This document shows, in pieces, positions 11,626 to 25,689 of a stretch of DNA of 64,000 nucleotides (positions are counted from its first letter, which is position 1; every line of letters starts with the position of its first letter). Location of the stretch: positions 88,148,140 to 88,212,139 of the forward strand of contig NC_086247.1 of the NCBI RefSeq assembly GCF_021018805.1, in the 5' to 3' direction. This DNA comes from Prinia subflava (lineage: Eukaryota; Chordata; Aves; Passeriformes; Cisticolidae). The position numbers were made by a program, and so were the translations under genes. Below the pieces are notes generated by a model. It made no database searches and was not told the origin of the DNA. It was given only the letters and a program-made list of their open reading frames with translations.

Positions 11626-12479
11626 GGAGACCTTTATTGTGAGCCTTGTCGGCAAGGGGACACCTTACCAGTGAAAAGTCTGATTTTGCACAGGCTACAA
11701 ATGCCCTTTAATTTCCACTTAAATCCAAGTGTGAAATGGCCCTACCTGTACCAGGTGAAAGTGCCTTCACTAAACAATAATAACAATACTAGTTTTGAAA
11801 AATTATTTGAAGAGTCAGGACAGCTCTAGCTTTAGAAATCTTGGTATTTCCATTTGCTTGAGTAAGACATCTACGTGCTGGTTGAATGGGTATGGTGGGA
11901 ACCCTCTGGATAGGGCCTTCAGCTGCAAAATCAGACAGTGAAGTGGGAGTCACCACTGAGCTACTTGCCCCCTTGCAGAAGCTCCACTGACTCTTGGTGG
12001 AGATGTGACATCTCATCAGGTTTGTCAGGCACAAAAAGACAGAACCGAGAGAAGCACAAATGTTGTTTTCCTGTAGAAACAGCACTTCAATTATCCAAGT
12101 GTAAAAAAACCTATGATACTCGAACAGAGTGTTTTATTGCCAGACAAACATCCACCAGGTTCCCAGCACTGCATGTTACTTTGCTCCTTAGAAGTAATCT
12201 GCACCATTCACCCAGGGTGCTCAGCCACTACACTCCTTAAGCTTGAATACCCTAACAGAGCTCTGAACTGTGCTGTGTTCTACTTCCATCTCCACTTCTT
12301 TGCAAACGTCGCCTTTGCCACAGCAGGACAAATATCACATCATCCCCACTGCTGAGTGACAGTTCCATGCCTGGGTGCCTCACAGAACTGTACAGTTCTT
12401 TCTTGCCTTCTCTACAATCAGTCATGGATTCATCCTTCATATGACTGAACCACCAATATAAAAATTAACACAATGCTCT
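11626..12479. other. Gene-poor stretch without recognised features
   Basis: Overlapping open frames of up to 100 codons lack known domains. No repeat was recognised. Confidence 0.4.
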
Positions 12480-12960
12480 GTAATGATGTGTAGTTGCTTT
12501 CCTTTGAGCTGAAATACTTGATCACATTCTCCCACCTCGTATTTGAGTCATTCTATTGGCACTGGAAGCATCAGCTTTGTAGTCACAATTATATGAGAAC
12601 TAAGTAAACTAGAGAAATTTGTAAACTGTTGCATTGCTAAATTAAATGCTGTTTTAACTAACAGTTAATAGTGTTTACTGCTGTGTAATAGTAATTTTCA
12701 TTTTTTACTGTATCTAATGACTTTCTGATGACTCAAATTCTCTGTAGGGATACCAAATCATTACATTAAGGATGAGTGATTTTAGTATGCAATGACTGAT
12801 CAGTACAATAATATGTAGACTCATGCTTCAGCTAGTAAATTAAATCATTTACACCAGAGTGTTTGTCAACCAGAAGAGTTCTATTACATTGCTGCATTAT
12901 AATGTAGAATCTGCTCAAAATAAAACACATGCTATGTTAAATCTGTGCCACTTTACAAAT
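12480..12960. promoter_or_regulatory. Candidate conserved non-coding element, AT/ATTA-rich
   Basis: This is a repeat-free AT-rich block with many TAAT, ATTA and CATTA cores (for example GTAATAGTAATTTTC near 12687 and CAAATCATTACATTAAGG near 12755) and almost no long open frames. Such composition is typical of deeply conserved enhancers near developmental regulators. This is inferred, not measured. Confidence 0.3.
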
Positions 12961-15900
12961 AAAACCCTTAAGGAGCAATGATTTAGCATATAGTGAGGCC
13001 ATGGAGAAGGACTCTTTTTCACACAAAGCGGATAAATCCAGAAATTTTGTCATTTGTTTGGAAAAGTAGCATGACAACATACAGGTATGAATCTACTAGT
13101 TGCATCAAGCATTCCAAATATCACTTGAACACTTCACTTGGTACTAAAGGGACTTGTGGGAGGGGAAATGGCCACAGCCAGAATTTGTGCCATGAAGAAT
13201 AAAAGGGCAGTTTACTCCAGGATGCAAACACTCAACAGGTCTGCTGAAATTGGGTGGCAGAATGTCACTGGTGAATAGTTCAACATGATTGTATTTTAAG
13301 AAACTAGATCAATTCTTTGTTTGAATAGGACTTAAATGCAACCTCTCACAGCATTTAGGAATTTCCTAGTGTAGGCTTTGGTTTGGACCCAGCAATTATT
13401 TTGATGTCAAAATGTTCAGAAGAACAGAAAATGCTTTAGTGTTTCAGGAAATTTTTGTTTCAGTGTTTTGTTTGAGACACCAAGGGGCCTAATTTCCAGT
13501 AAGATGAAAGAATCAGAGTTTCCATTCACCATAATAAGAACAGAAGGTTCTTCATTATTTGGAAAAAATCAGACCCCAGAGTCTCTAGGTTATCTCCCAA
13601 ATGCCATGCACCAATGTTAAACCATTGACTCCACTGACTTTGACCCGGTCATGCTCATATAAATACATGCAATGATTCAGAACCCCATTTTCCACCAATA
13701 TGTAATTATGCCATCCAGAAAATACTTGTAGGGATATATTACCTTGGACAAATTCTCCCTGTTGTTTTGAGACACATCCTGAGACACATTCAGTATAAAG
13801 CCTTGAAGGACAGGATGCTTCATCATGTTTGCTAAGTTCATCCCCTAGAAGTAGCAGCTTTACTGTCAGAGAAGGACTCTGAACTTCTCATACTGGGAAA
13901 GAGTTGTGACAAGGGGAAAGGCTTGTTTTGTGAACTACTTAAACCCACATGAATTTACTGCTTTTCAGGAACTTAATGACTCATTCTATTTTTTACCCTT
14001 GGGATATCGAGAGTCACAAAAACAGTGGTATTTTGACTTGTGAAATCTTCATCGTAAAATGCTTTCTGTGCTACTGTGTGGGAATCAGGTTTCTCTGGCA
14101 AGAGCTAAAAGTCAGGTTTATCATGGCTAGTTTATTACTTGGCATGCTTCGCTGAAAGCCACTTAATGGATGAGATTGGTAGCAAGACAACAGCATTCTG
14201 TGATGCCTTAACACCTGATCTGAGAGGCCTCTCCCGTGCAGAGCAGGATCCCACATCTGTAACTTTACATGACACATCTAACTATAACATACACTTTCGC
14301 TCAGCGAAACATCCCACATGAGCCAGCTCAATCAAGACCGGCCCCTCGAATTTTTTGTTGCTGTTGTTTGCTTAAAGTAGCCTTAAAAAAAAAAAGGGGG
14401 GCACAGCAAATGCTTTTGATCTTTTTGTTTAAAATATAAGAGTGTTAAAATGTCCTAATAATATGGAGGATTGCCAGCTTGTAGGCAGGCACTAAGTGAG
14501 GTTTAATTTTTGCACAGAAATCAAATATCAGCAAGGGGAACATGAACACATACAAAAAGACTGCTCATCTGGCCAACATCTGGTTTGATGCGGCTATTAT
14601 TTCAACAAGTACTTATAGGCAAGTTTTTTGTCGTTGTTGCTTCCTCCCAGAGCAGCAACAAACTAGTAGAAGAGATTAAAATTTCCATATCATTCCCACA
14701 CACAGAGTGGTGTTGTACAAGTTGCCCAGGATGCCTAATTCGTCCCTTTCCCTTTTTTCATTTAGCTTAAAAAACACTATTATATTTAAATACATGGGTG
14801 GGAAAAGTGAGAGTAGCAGTTAAAATTCTTACTTTCCAGTACATTCTTGCATGGCAAGTTGTGTCAGTGTTTATTACAAATGTTTAATGAAAGAACTAGA
14901 ATGCAAACCTGAAGGCAGGTTTGGACTGGGAGGTGAAATCAGTCATCTGAAGGCTCAGTGACTCTCAGTTTTACAAAAGCACACATATTTGGAGGCTCAA
15001 GGTGTCTCACTGCTCATGCTGAGCCTGTTGATCTCCACATGGAAAGGTGTGTCCTTTTTCACTCCACCAGAAGAGAGGCATTCTTCCTGGAATCATTAAA
15101 GATGATAGGCAGAGTTAATTGTGCATCCAGCATTTATTGATATACCTGCAGATGTACCTGCACTTGTTTCCAGATCCCCTCTTCTCTCTCTCAGGACAGT
15201 GGTGTGTGCCTTTCAAGGTAAGCTGGGAGTCTCCACGGGTCCTGTGGTTAAATGACAGCCCCATGTGCTGCTGGTTGGTATCTTCCAGGCCTCCCAGTGC
15301 TGCAAAATTCCAACACCTTCAAACAACAGCCATGCTCTTGAAGTCAGTCTGCTGTGGAGAGGCAATGCTCTACATCAAGAAAAAACACAGAACCCAAGAA
15401 TAAATCTGTGTTATAGATTGTAAACTAGTGACAGAAAGGCAGCCAATGCTGGAGCACATCTGTATGCAAAAATGGAAATGAGAAATTTATCTCTACCACT
15501 GCCATGCTTAATCTGCTTTTCACAGTAATGACATTTCTTCTGCTTGTAGCACCACCTGTCTTTATGTTGCTTTTTCTCTCTGGTATGGCTGTGACTATTT
15601 CTGAGGTTTCTCAAATGCAGAAGTCAAAACTATGGTCAGACTCCCACAGAAGCAGTTGCACATTAAGTGTGAGCATCCATTTACTGTAATCAAGCCAATC
15701 CACACAAGTTACAGACATGAAAGTGATAAAGGCTGGTCAGCCTTGCATGAAAGACAGAACTCTAGATTTGAACTACAGTTCTCACTTTCTATCCCAAACT
15801 CTCATCTCACCCACACAAACCCCTCAGAACGTGTCTCACTCCCTGCACATGGTGTAGCCTGGCCATCAGACCTCTGAGCAGCTCCTCATCCCTGGGCTCA

Positions 15901-18539
15901 GTTCTCTTGGCTGCCTGCAAATGGCTTTCTCCAAAACGCAAGGGACTAAGGTTCCAACATGGGGTTTGGGTGGTGGGAGAGAAGACAGAATGAAACTGCA
16001 CAGCTATCCTTGTCCATTGGCTTGAGACCATGAGTAAGCTTTCCTTCCGAAGGTATTAGTCTCAGGTTTGGGGGAAGAGTTGGCAGGTGCACGTTTATAT
16101 GGAGAGGCTTGGGATGGAGACAGTATGCTGAACATGAGCAAATAGCGCCTTCCTCCCACTCTTCCTCCCACTCACTTCCAGAGAGGCCATGGAATCAGCC
16201 ACAGACACAAAACAAGTCAATATGTGGCAGGCCACTCCGGCAGCAGGAGGGGGATAGTGCTAAAGCACAGCTGAAGTTTAGAAATTAACTTAGTGGCTGT
16301 CTATGCAAGCCTGGTAGGGATCCCTGCTGCAAGCAAATCTTCTTGCAGACTTATCTTGCTTAAGTAGATTGCTGACACAGGTGGTCCAGAACACACCTGG
16401 AAATCAACTTTTCTTCAACTGCCCTCACACATCTTGCTACCCTTCACTCCCTCTCTGTGCTTTCTGCAGGCTGCCTCTGTGCTTACAGCAACTGTGACAG
16501 CTCCATCAGTGGCCAGCTCTGTTTTCTGTAGATGCCAGGCAATAATTAGTTGGTTATTTCTTGTCTCTGATTGACACAGCTCCCACTCCAGCACAACACA
16601 GAACCTGTTCTCGTCACTTTGCAACTTTCTCAAGATGCCATTAGTGGGCAAGGTGATACAGTGTGAGGTAAATCACACACCACCACCATAAACACACGGG
16701 CAGGGCCAGATTCACAGCTCTGTCCTTGCAGTTTCACTCTATAGGAACTCTGTTGAAATGTATCTGTCACACATAAGACCAGAGCTGTATATTCAGCCCA
16801 CAACGTGGTCATGAAACAGTGCAAAGGAAGAGCACTCATTTCTGTTGCTAGAGAGCACTTGTGCCATACAGTTGTTTTATGTTCTGTGAACAAGAAAAGA
16901 TAAGCCAGAAATACACACACAAAGAGGAACAAAGATGGGGTTTCTATGGAAACACAGAATTTCCTGACTTGTATAATTAAAATTAACCATATCCCTTGTT
17001 AATGGAGTCGTGAGGACAAAGAAATGTTGGGGTTTTTATTATTGTTATTATTCTGTGTGAACACTTTTAGTTATCTGTCTCTTTTCACTCCATCTCTCTG
17101 ACACGTACACGCCCATGAACAGCTTTTTATTTTAATATATGTTTTATACACCATGTGCAGTCTGTAGCTTTCCTAACTCCCAGTAATATTAACACGAGTT
17201 ACTCATGTAAATCTCCCATTCGTTGCTGGGACAATAAACCTCAAACTCATTTTTCTCAGTCCTGATATGAATGTAGGACACTAACATCCAGGTGAAATGG
17301 CACACACAAACCTAAAGATCCACTACTGTTGGATACCATGCATCATGCACTTATCTCTCTGTCTTTTGCAATACTGAGGGAGAATGTTCTCAACAAAACA
17401 TATTTGTATTTCCACACAGCAACATCTCTTGCTAGGACACGCAAGCACCAGTACTTTAAAGCTTTCCACAGTGAAACACAGGGTGTCTGCCTGTAGTGTA
17501 CAACCTCAGATTGTGCCATATATCACATGTTGAGTGGGACTGATCAGAGCTTGGATAGAGGCCTTCCTCCAAGGAAAGCTTTAATCTGGCAGAATATGGT
17601 ATCAGTGACTCCCTACATGGTGTATATCCCTAAGACTTAATATTGAACCAGCATTCGAGCTGTGACCCACTGGTACTGATGGAGATTGTAGTTTTTAGAA
17701 GGAAAGTTTAAGCTCTAGCCCTTTTGGAGGAGAAATAATAATATTTGTCTCCATCTAATAATAATTTGCCTCCATTTAATCAAAAATAATAATTGCCTCC
17801 ATTCTTGCACAGTTTGGCTTCAATTTCCTGTTCATGTGTAAGTCACAGAATCAGTCCTCAAGGAGTGTCTTCATTCATAGCTGCAAAGTACTGTCAGATA
17901 AGAAGTGAACTTAGGGACACCATTATTCCTACCCACAAATAACTGAGAGGTAAAATAATAAAAATTAGGAATTGGGAAGATTTTGATGCCTTGGAGATGG
18001 GAAGGAGAAAATTCTTCCCAGTAGAGTTACAGACATGATCCTATTATCATAATAAGGCAGGATGAGAGCCTTATTTCAACCTCAAATGGTTTATTTCAGC
18101 AATGGGTATAAAGCGAGCCCTTGTCGTACCATCTGCCAAGCACCTTTGGGATCTGACAGCGTGGAAAGATCATTAAAAATGTAAGAAGTTGATGTTTGCA
18201 TTAATAAAAACACAGGTTCAAAAATTAAGTTAAAAAAGCAACAACACTGTGAACATGGCTTTAAAATGAAAGTAATTTCCTCTTTGTAGTGAAAGGCATG
18301 TTTTATTTTCACTTGTTACTTAGGATGTGACTATGCCAAATCTGGTTTCAGTGTCCTCACTGTGCCACTCTCTAATGCAGTTTGTGCTCACAGAAATTAA
18401 ATGCGCGCTGTACGTGAGACTGTCTCTGCTCTTTCACCTGGACAGAAATAAGTGCATTTCAACCCCCACACCATTACTTCCAGAATTCTTATAATGAGGG
18501 TTGGGTAAAATTGAAGCCTATAATAATAGTATACAGTTC
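12961..18539. other. Gene desert, mostly unique AT-rich DNA
   Basis: No coding gene, RNA gene or clear transposon was recognised. A short A13-G6 patch occurs near 14385-14400. AT-rich ATTA-containing segments occur at about 14.4-14.9 and 17.7-17.9 kb (with direct repeats of AATAATAATTTGCCTCCAT-like units near 17738-17803). Confidence 0.45.
17738..17805. repeat. Imperfect local direct repeats (AATAAT...TGCCTCCAT)
   Basis: Three related segments, each with AATAAT followed by TTTGTCTCCAT, TTTGCCTCCAT or TTGCCTCCATT, occur in tandem with a spacing of about 24-30 bases. This is a small degenerate tandem duplication in unique DNA. Confidence 0.6.
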
Positions 18540-19170
18540 CTTTTTTTAAAGGCTGACCTGCAGTTCTGGTTTTCAAACCAAATGACTGTAGTCAGGCATA
18601 TTAGTGCTTTAACCTTTTTATTACATTACATACATGAAAACAATTAAGGCTGGGATTCTTTCCAGTGTATTATCATTTTCTGTTCCCTCTGGCCTTTTTC
18701 CATCCATTTCAAAGAATGTACATAGCATCAACTGAACATTCTCTCATGTTTTATTTTTTTGTTTCTTTTCTGCTTAACAACTGTCAGGCTTTCAAGATCA
18801 GCCAACTATAGAGTATCATGCAACAGCAGCAGCAAACAGCAGCAGCAGCAAAAACAACAACAAAAAGTTTGGGAGTTTAAAACTCCTCATAAAATTAAAT
18901 CTGAGATTTAAATTCTCCCTCATATTTTATTGTCTTTTCTTTTCTTTTTCCTGTGGTAAATGGTAATTAGAGTCAATAATCTTTTGCTGAGAGAGCACCT
19001 TGTCCTCACAGTGTTTATATCATCATCATCAAAGATCTGCCTTAAGGCCCTGGCGTGTTAATAATTTAAGGTGTGCACAGCCTAGTTATAGCAGGAAGCC
19101 TAGTTATTGAGTTTGTAAACCAGCTGATGATTTATGGGAACACCTTGCATGAGTCATGCTCATTAAATAA
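18540..19170. promoter_or_regulatory. Candidate conserved non-coding block
   Basis: AT-rich unique sequence with homeodomain cores (ACAATTAAGG near 18641, GGTAATTAGAGTC near 18962, GTTAATAATTTAAGG near 19057) and few open frames. It is interrupted by a CAG/CAA microsatellite at 18822-18866. No conservation data were available. Confidence 0.28.
18822..18866. repeat. CAG/CAA microsatellite
   Basis: Interrupted (CAG)n runs into (ACA)n. There is no open frame of interest across it, so it is not a polyglutamine coding repeat. Confidence 0.85.
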
Positions 19171-20724
19171 AATACTTCAGTTTAATAAGGAACATGGGGT
19201 AAACAGTTCTTCCCGTTACAGGGTGACTGTGCAATTGGAAATTGCTGAGTTTTGTCACCAGCTCTGCCACTGCTATTTTGTCTTAATTCTAACGTCAGGG
19301 TCAGCTTGTCTGTGTGCCTGTGCAGACACATGCATGTGCACATACACATTCCCTTGAAGCACAGATAAAAAGCCTTTCACCAATGCTTTTTTCCCCCCCA
19401 CCCTCTCTGTCTCTCCCTTTCTCTCCATACAGCTGTTTCATAAGTTACCCTCTGATAATGAAGATGTTAAATCTCTCTTTAAAAGGCTACTAATTAAGAA
19501 AACAGAAATGTTCACAGAAATAAAATTACACAGGAAAAAAAATCAATATATGGTTGTTAAATGTAGCTTGCGTTTGAGAGCCATAACCATATTTTACTTT
19601 TAAACACTAGAGTTAACTCTGACTCATTAGAAATTCCTTGGGAAATTGAGGCAGTAAAAGCCCTACACATTGGCCTCTTCTGTTTAACCAGGAGCAACCG
19701 TGCTTTGCCCACTGCTTTAGAAACCCACTGCATCTCCAAGAGATTCCAGAGGCATTGGGCAGTGTCAACATCCACCCTCAGATGGCAAACATGCAGACAG
19801 TAACCTCCTCTGCATCAACTGTATTGTCAGTGCTCTTCAGCCTGTTAGGGATCGGGGCATGGCTCCTTAGGGTCACTGAAATCCCCCCTCATTCCCACCA
19901 AAGCCAGTGGCACTTGAGCACTGGAAGTGGAAGGAGCCAATGCAGCTGTGGCTGGAGCCTTCACTAGGCTGGAGGCTACTCCAGGGAAAAACTACCCTTG
20001 CCTTCACTGGAAGGAAGGTGGGACTCATGGAGCTACAACATTTCTATGGAATAAGGGGAGAAACAAATTGAATAATAACAGAAAAACTCCCATATGCTTT
20101 TCTTGATGGGTTTCAGTCTTATCATCCCAAACCAAAGGGAACTCGACTGGGTTTAGTTAAACTCTTAAACAAACAACAAGAAATTAGTTAAAAAAAAAAA
20201 AAAAAGAAACTCTCAGCAACAGAGTATTAGCAAACATGCCATTACCCCTGCAATATTGATTTTTGTGTTCTTTATGCTTCTTTTTAGATGTACTTTTCTG
20301 TATTCTTTTCACAGGGGTGATACAGCTGTAAGTTTAATTTTCTGACTAATAACTGAACATCCCCAGACATAGACAGCCTGTCAGGCATCATTAATAAATT
20401 TGTTCAAGAACATTGGGCCAGGCCCACTTGTGGGGTAACTTTTTGGATTTAACAGCACCAGACAAATGAGTGATCTGACTGCCAAATTGTAAACAATGGC
20501 TTGAGTCCTCCCTTTTTTCCAGGAAAAATATAGCATGGCATAACAGGGTGTACATGCTACGTGGGCCATCTCTCTGAGGCATCTAGCATTTGTATTTTGC
20601 AACTCTTTGATTGACACTTGTGCCAGTGTAAGTCCTACTGTGATCTTTTTTGGCAGAGAGAGAAGGCAACATGGACTGCTTGTGGTGAGACCCACAAATG
20701 AAATAAGGCAACCAATTGTGCCTT
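19171..20724. other. Gene-poor stretch without recognised features
   Basis: Unique DNA, a 15-base A run near 20190 and short open frames without known domains. Confidence 0.4.
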
Positions 20725-20785
20725 ATTTCTTTTTTGTTGTTGCTTTGTTTAGTTCTGTTTTGTTTTGTTTTTGTTGTTCTTATTG
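20725..20785. repeat. T/G-rich low-complexity tract (TTTTG)n
   Basis: Imperfect TTG and TTTTG units. Simple sequence. Confidence 0.8.
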
Positions 20786-20929
20786 CACAGTCCCCTGGCT
20801 TAGTCCAGGGGCTGCTCTGAGTCCTGTTCTCCTGCAGCACTACCTTGCTTGCACTGAGGTGTCCAGCCTGCAGCAGCAGTACCCAAACATGGCCTTAGGT
20901 GCTTTCAGATTGCAGTTGTCTCCAGGCAG

Positions 20930-21052
20930 CTCAGTGAGGTATTTGAAAGTACACATTTTACAGGTAATGGGAGTTAGGCACGTCCTTCTCACCAAAAATG
21001 TCCAAGTCACTGAGTCAGAGGCACAAGATCCTGGGCCAGAGCAGAGTGAAAA
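20930..21052. mobile_element. Sauropsid-type interspersed repeat remnant
   Basis: AATGGGAGTTAGGCAC near 20966 with a preceding AGGTATTTGAAAG and a following ATCCTGGGCCAG resembles a repeat common in reptile genomes (CAATGGGAGTTAGGCACCTAA ... ATCTGGGCC). The match is from memory and partial. The reptile-type pattern is one of the clues that the source is a sauropsid. Confidence 0.4.
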
Positions 21053-24000
21053 AAAAATCAGTTTCTTCAAGGCCTAGAATAAGTGCCCTAATTCATAAAT
21101 TTGTCTTCTAAATAGGAAAAAAATTTGCAATGTCTCAGGTATGACACTCCTTACTGCTGGAGGCTACAGCAAAGTGATGTGGGAAGGAAGGACATTGGAC
21201 TGGAGGAGGGATATCCTTTTTACAATTCAGTCATTGTAGAGGACTGCTTTGGACTTGTTTTGTTTTGTTCTTCAGCTTCACCCAGCGTGCATTGTGGTTG
21301 CCTCTTCATAACCACACAGAAGGCAGAAAACAAAATACATTTCCTTCTTATCTTTTGCTGTGCTTAGTGAATGCAAGATTTGCATCAGCTTCACCTCCAC
21401 TGCAGTGACCACCTCCCTCCAGAAAGTTCCCAACTGACTGCATTTAATTGCCTTTTGTGCTAGCAAAACACATTCCTGAAGCCACCTTCCAGACCTATAG
21501 AAACCACCACCAAATTCACAAAATTAGTTTTATGGAGCTATTCCTACCAGTGCACTGATCCAAGGGCATAATAGGGCACGGGAGCTCACTCAGACAAGGG
21601 ACTAGGAAATGCTCACAAAACATGGTAATACTAACGTAGACTGGAATGAGATGCTCTTAACCCCATGACTACTCCTAGGGCACCCCCAGTCTCCACACTG
21701 GGGTGGTGTGAGCAGTAGAAAGGTCCTTGACACACTGCAAGCCCTGCTCAGCAGTAATGAATACATCCCTGTGTTAGCAGCCCTGTGTTCAGCACAAATC
21801 CAAAACACAATCCCATGATAGCTAATGTGAAGAAAATTAACTCTATCCCAGGCAAAACCAGCACTTCTGTTGTAAAGTTCAGGGCTCCACTTCCCTCTTT
21901 TTGGCTGGAGGCAATGGCAAGAAGCTTGGATGATATAATTACCAATGTGAGCCAGAAAAAGTGGTCATATATGAACTAATTGTTTCCCTCTAGAATGTTG
22001 GCCCCTGCTGCTGTGGGTTCTTCACCCACAGCATGGAATAGAACATAATCTCTGATCCTGCCCCATGCCAGAAGATCAGAGGCATGATTAGCTCCTGGTC
22101 TCTCTACAGAGAGAGACACCCATTCTGTTCTTGTACCCAGAACAAGTTAATTTTGGGGAAAAGTGGGCCGAATTAAACCATTTGCATCCATCTGTCTAGA
22201 ACTGGTAAGGAGCAGCAGAGGATCCCACACGCAGGCTGCACTAAAGAGGAATGCTTCCACTTCTGGAGGCCAGGAAATGGCTTTAAGCCAATCTGATGTG
22301 CCACAGGAAAAACACACTATTGCTTCTACTCATTATGACAAGTATGACAGGAGGGCAAGTGGCTTCCTTTTGGAGATGGGCAAAGTGGTAATTATGATTA
22401 TTTGCATTGGAATAATACTTAGAGACTACATCCATACTGTTCTAAATTATATAGCAAACTATCTGTTCAGCCAAGGTAAAGGATTTTCAGACTAAGTATA
22501 GAAACATGAAGTTTCAGGTCTTCGAGGTTTCAGATGAGCCGACACAATTTTGAATGATCCTTTGAATTGAGGTCAAAAATAGTCACAAAGTGTAGAAAAA
22601 GGAACAAGCATGAATGTGGAATTGAAAACATAAGGAGAGGAAAAGCTAAATTAGGCCATTAACTTATAAAAGAGGTATTAAGCGGAAAAGGAATTTGGTT
22701 GGCACGATTTTAGATTATATAATGAAGGATACCAAAACAAGTCAGTCTCCTATACATTCTCAGGCAGGTTAACATACCTAAGCAAATTCATCCTGTAATT
22801 GGCTTCAGTTAAGTGCTCTATTCAGAGCGTCTTTGGGATAATTCAGAGTGCCACTAGGATGCCTGGCGAGTGAAAAGCTTCTGGGAATTAAGCAAAAGAG
22901 TCTCAGAAACACTCCTAATGAAACAACTGGAGAGTAACAAAGAATGTGATGCAACCTCACCTGGTTTTTGAAGGTTGTTTGTCAACAAGACACAATGGGA
23001 CTCCAACTGACATTTGGGAAAAAAAATAAAAAGAGCTTACTGATGAAACTCTTGCATTCATGAATATGGGTATAAATAAATCATGATGAAAATGAGTGAG
23101 TCCATATAGTACTACAAATCAGAAATCATATTAAGGATGCCATTTATCATATTCTGGCCAAACTGCACAAATCCGTCCAGAAAACTGCAAAATGAGCTCA
23201 TGCTCAATATAAAGGGAGCGAGGGATTTCAAAAGACTAATACAAAGCAAATGTTAGCACTGTGTTTCCTCATGTCCTATTTGAACCAAAGTCGATTTGCA
23301 TCTGTATTGAGGCAAATTTAGAACCTGACCCAGCCTGACTAGATTTTGAAAGCATGGCTCCAGATGAGTAGCCAACACACAGGGTCTAGGTACCTCCAGA
23401 TAAGCGTCTTTCTTTGGATAACAGAAGGTAAAGACACTGAATAGCATCATCCTGAAACAGTCAGAAATCTTAGTCATAGCCTTCAGTGTTCAGCTGAAGC
23501 CCAAGAACAGAGCTGGAAACATTCATTTGTAGATAGAAGAGCACCCACCGGAGATAAGATAACCAACTGATTCCACAATAAATAGCAGCAGCAACATCCA
23601 ACAGAATCAGAGAAACAACAAGATATTCCTGACAGTTTTTGCTGCCTGACATATAGATACCTGTGTGATTTAAACCAGAAAGGTCACTGAGTAAGCTGCC
23701 TCTTATTTGCTGTCTTCTTCTGACTCAGTTTTGAGTGTTTTGATAAGCTGTTGCACAGCACATGCCATTGGATTAACCAACTGTAAATACCAGCTTTCTT
23801 TACATAAATTTTCATTTATGTTAGAAACAAGTACCACGGCTTATAAGCAGTTCATCTGATTAAACTATCTTTGAAACAGAGTCAGGAACACCATGCTCAG
23901 CCTACCCCACGCAATGTCAAACAGCCTGGCAGATGGCAAATGATAAAGGACTTGATAGCAAAAAGTCTTGGTTGAGTAAAAACACTGATATTTGTCATCG

Positions 24001-25689
24001 TTACAATATCATAACACACCTCACAATATTTTATTAGGCTCACCAGTTTGGGTGAGGCAAATCACAATCCTGCCAGCTTCTTGTGCAAATACAACTAATT
24101 CTGAGGTATGGTTACAGAAGAAGGTTATGCCAGGACAAGAGCAACATCCAAAGTTGCCAAATAGCTGCTATCTAAATAAAAAAGATTTCAGCAAGTAAGT
24201 ATTTAGGAACCTGACATACTTACGAATATTGTGTCTGGTCCAATGTCAAATATGAGGAGCTTGCATTACAGGAAGGCCTGCAGGGGGACCTGGAGCTGCT
24301 GGCTGTACCTTGAGGACATCCAAAAGCAGTTGGCATGGTTCTTGTGCTGGCAGAAAGCAGCACATGCTCACCCCGTTATTGACAACAAAAAAAAAACCCA
24401 AAATGTGAAATTGACACAGATGCCAGGTGCTGCTGAACAAATGCTGGAGATGAGGAACATGGAACACGATGCGAAAGCCCCCAAAGGGGCTCAGGACGTG
24501 GTTGCTAATCCAAGCCCTGTGCAGCTCAATAGCCTCTTGGCATCAAGGAGTTTCTGGTCTCCTCCTCCTCGCCATCCCCATGTGCACAATATGTGCATTC
24601 ATTTGAGTATGTGTTTGGGGGGCAGTAAGAGGTAGGTTGCTGCTGTTTTGTCATGTTTGCTTTCAATTTCTTTTTTCCTCTTTTAGGGCTATGGTTCAAT
24701 AGCAGTCATTGAAAAAAAGATCCTGACCTCTGCCCTATGGAAAGGACATGGTCCCCCTCTCCCTGGCCCATGAGAAGGGCACAAGCTTAGCAAATCTCCT
24801 ATCAAAGCTGTAAAGAGTGGCATCCTCCAAAGCCTGGTGAAAAACTTCAGCTCTGAAGTGGCAGCACAATGTTTCAAAGCCTGAAAAAGTTCCTGCATCA
24901 TTTCCAGGTAAAAGAGACAGTAATTTTCATCAGCAACTAGAGAATTAGCTTCCAATTACTGTTATTTTAAAGGACTTCCTTATAATATAACAAATGATGT
25001 AATGAAAAGCAAGATATATGGGGTTTTTTAGAAAAAGGACTCTAAAAAGGAAGCATTAATGGCATGCAGTTGGATCTGGCTCACTGCTGGGCAAGCACAT
25101 CCCTGGCAGTGACAGAGGACAGCGTCTTCATGTCAGCCATGTCATGGACAGGAGACACACAGAGTGAAGTGAGTCGGCACAGCCGCACCCACAGAAACAC
25201 CGACTGCCTTGTAAATCACTTTGACTTATCTGCCTGGAGACTTCTGAGGAGCTGAGTTGTTCTGGGAAGGATGAGCAGACATGGGCACAGTTAGCCCAGA
25301 GTCTCGCAGGAAGTGCAGCCATGGAGCGGTGCAGGGGAGGGGGGAAAGCTTTTAGGGGGATCCAGACAGGGAAGCACACCCAAAACCTGACACATGAACT
25401 GCATGGGGGCTGGCCATTCTTGTGATCAGAACACAGCCTGGAAAGAGAAATGAGAACCCCTGCAGGTGCAGGGCATGTAACTGGGAAGTTGATGCCCTCA
25501 CTGCCACATGCCTTAGCAGTCAGGGGCACCCAGCTCACTAGATTAAAAACTAACACACAGCACTTGCACTGAGGTCAGACTCCTCATTGCAATGCAGATA
25601 GACTCAGACTGGGGAAATAATTGACATGGGAACAATAATGAGAAAATCAATTGCTAAGTCAGATATCATTGACTGCAATGAAAATTTTG
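21053..25689. other. Gene desert, mostly unique DNA
   Basis: No gene is supported. The part at about 22.65-23.2 kb is repeat-free and AT-rich with TAAT/ATTA cores and could hold a conserved element. The GC-richer part at 25.1-25.5 kb has a 142-codon minus-strand open frame without any recognised domain, judged spurious. Confidence 0.45.

Noticed and set aside
11404..11829. 141-codon frame with a long Lys-Glu repeat, and an opposed poly-Phe frame
   Set aside because: Product of the AAAAAG hexamer satellite, which is open in several frames because it contains no stop.
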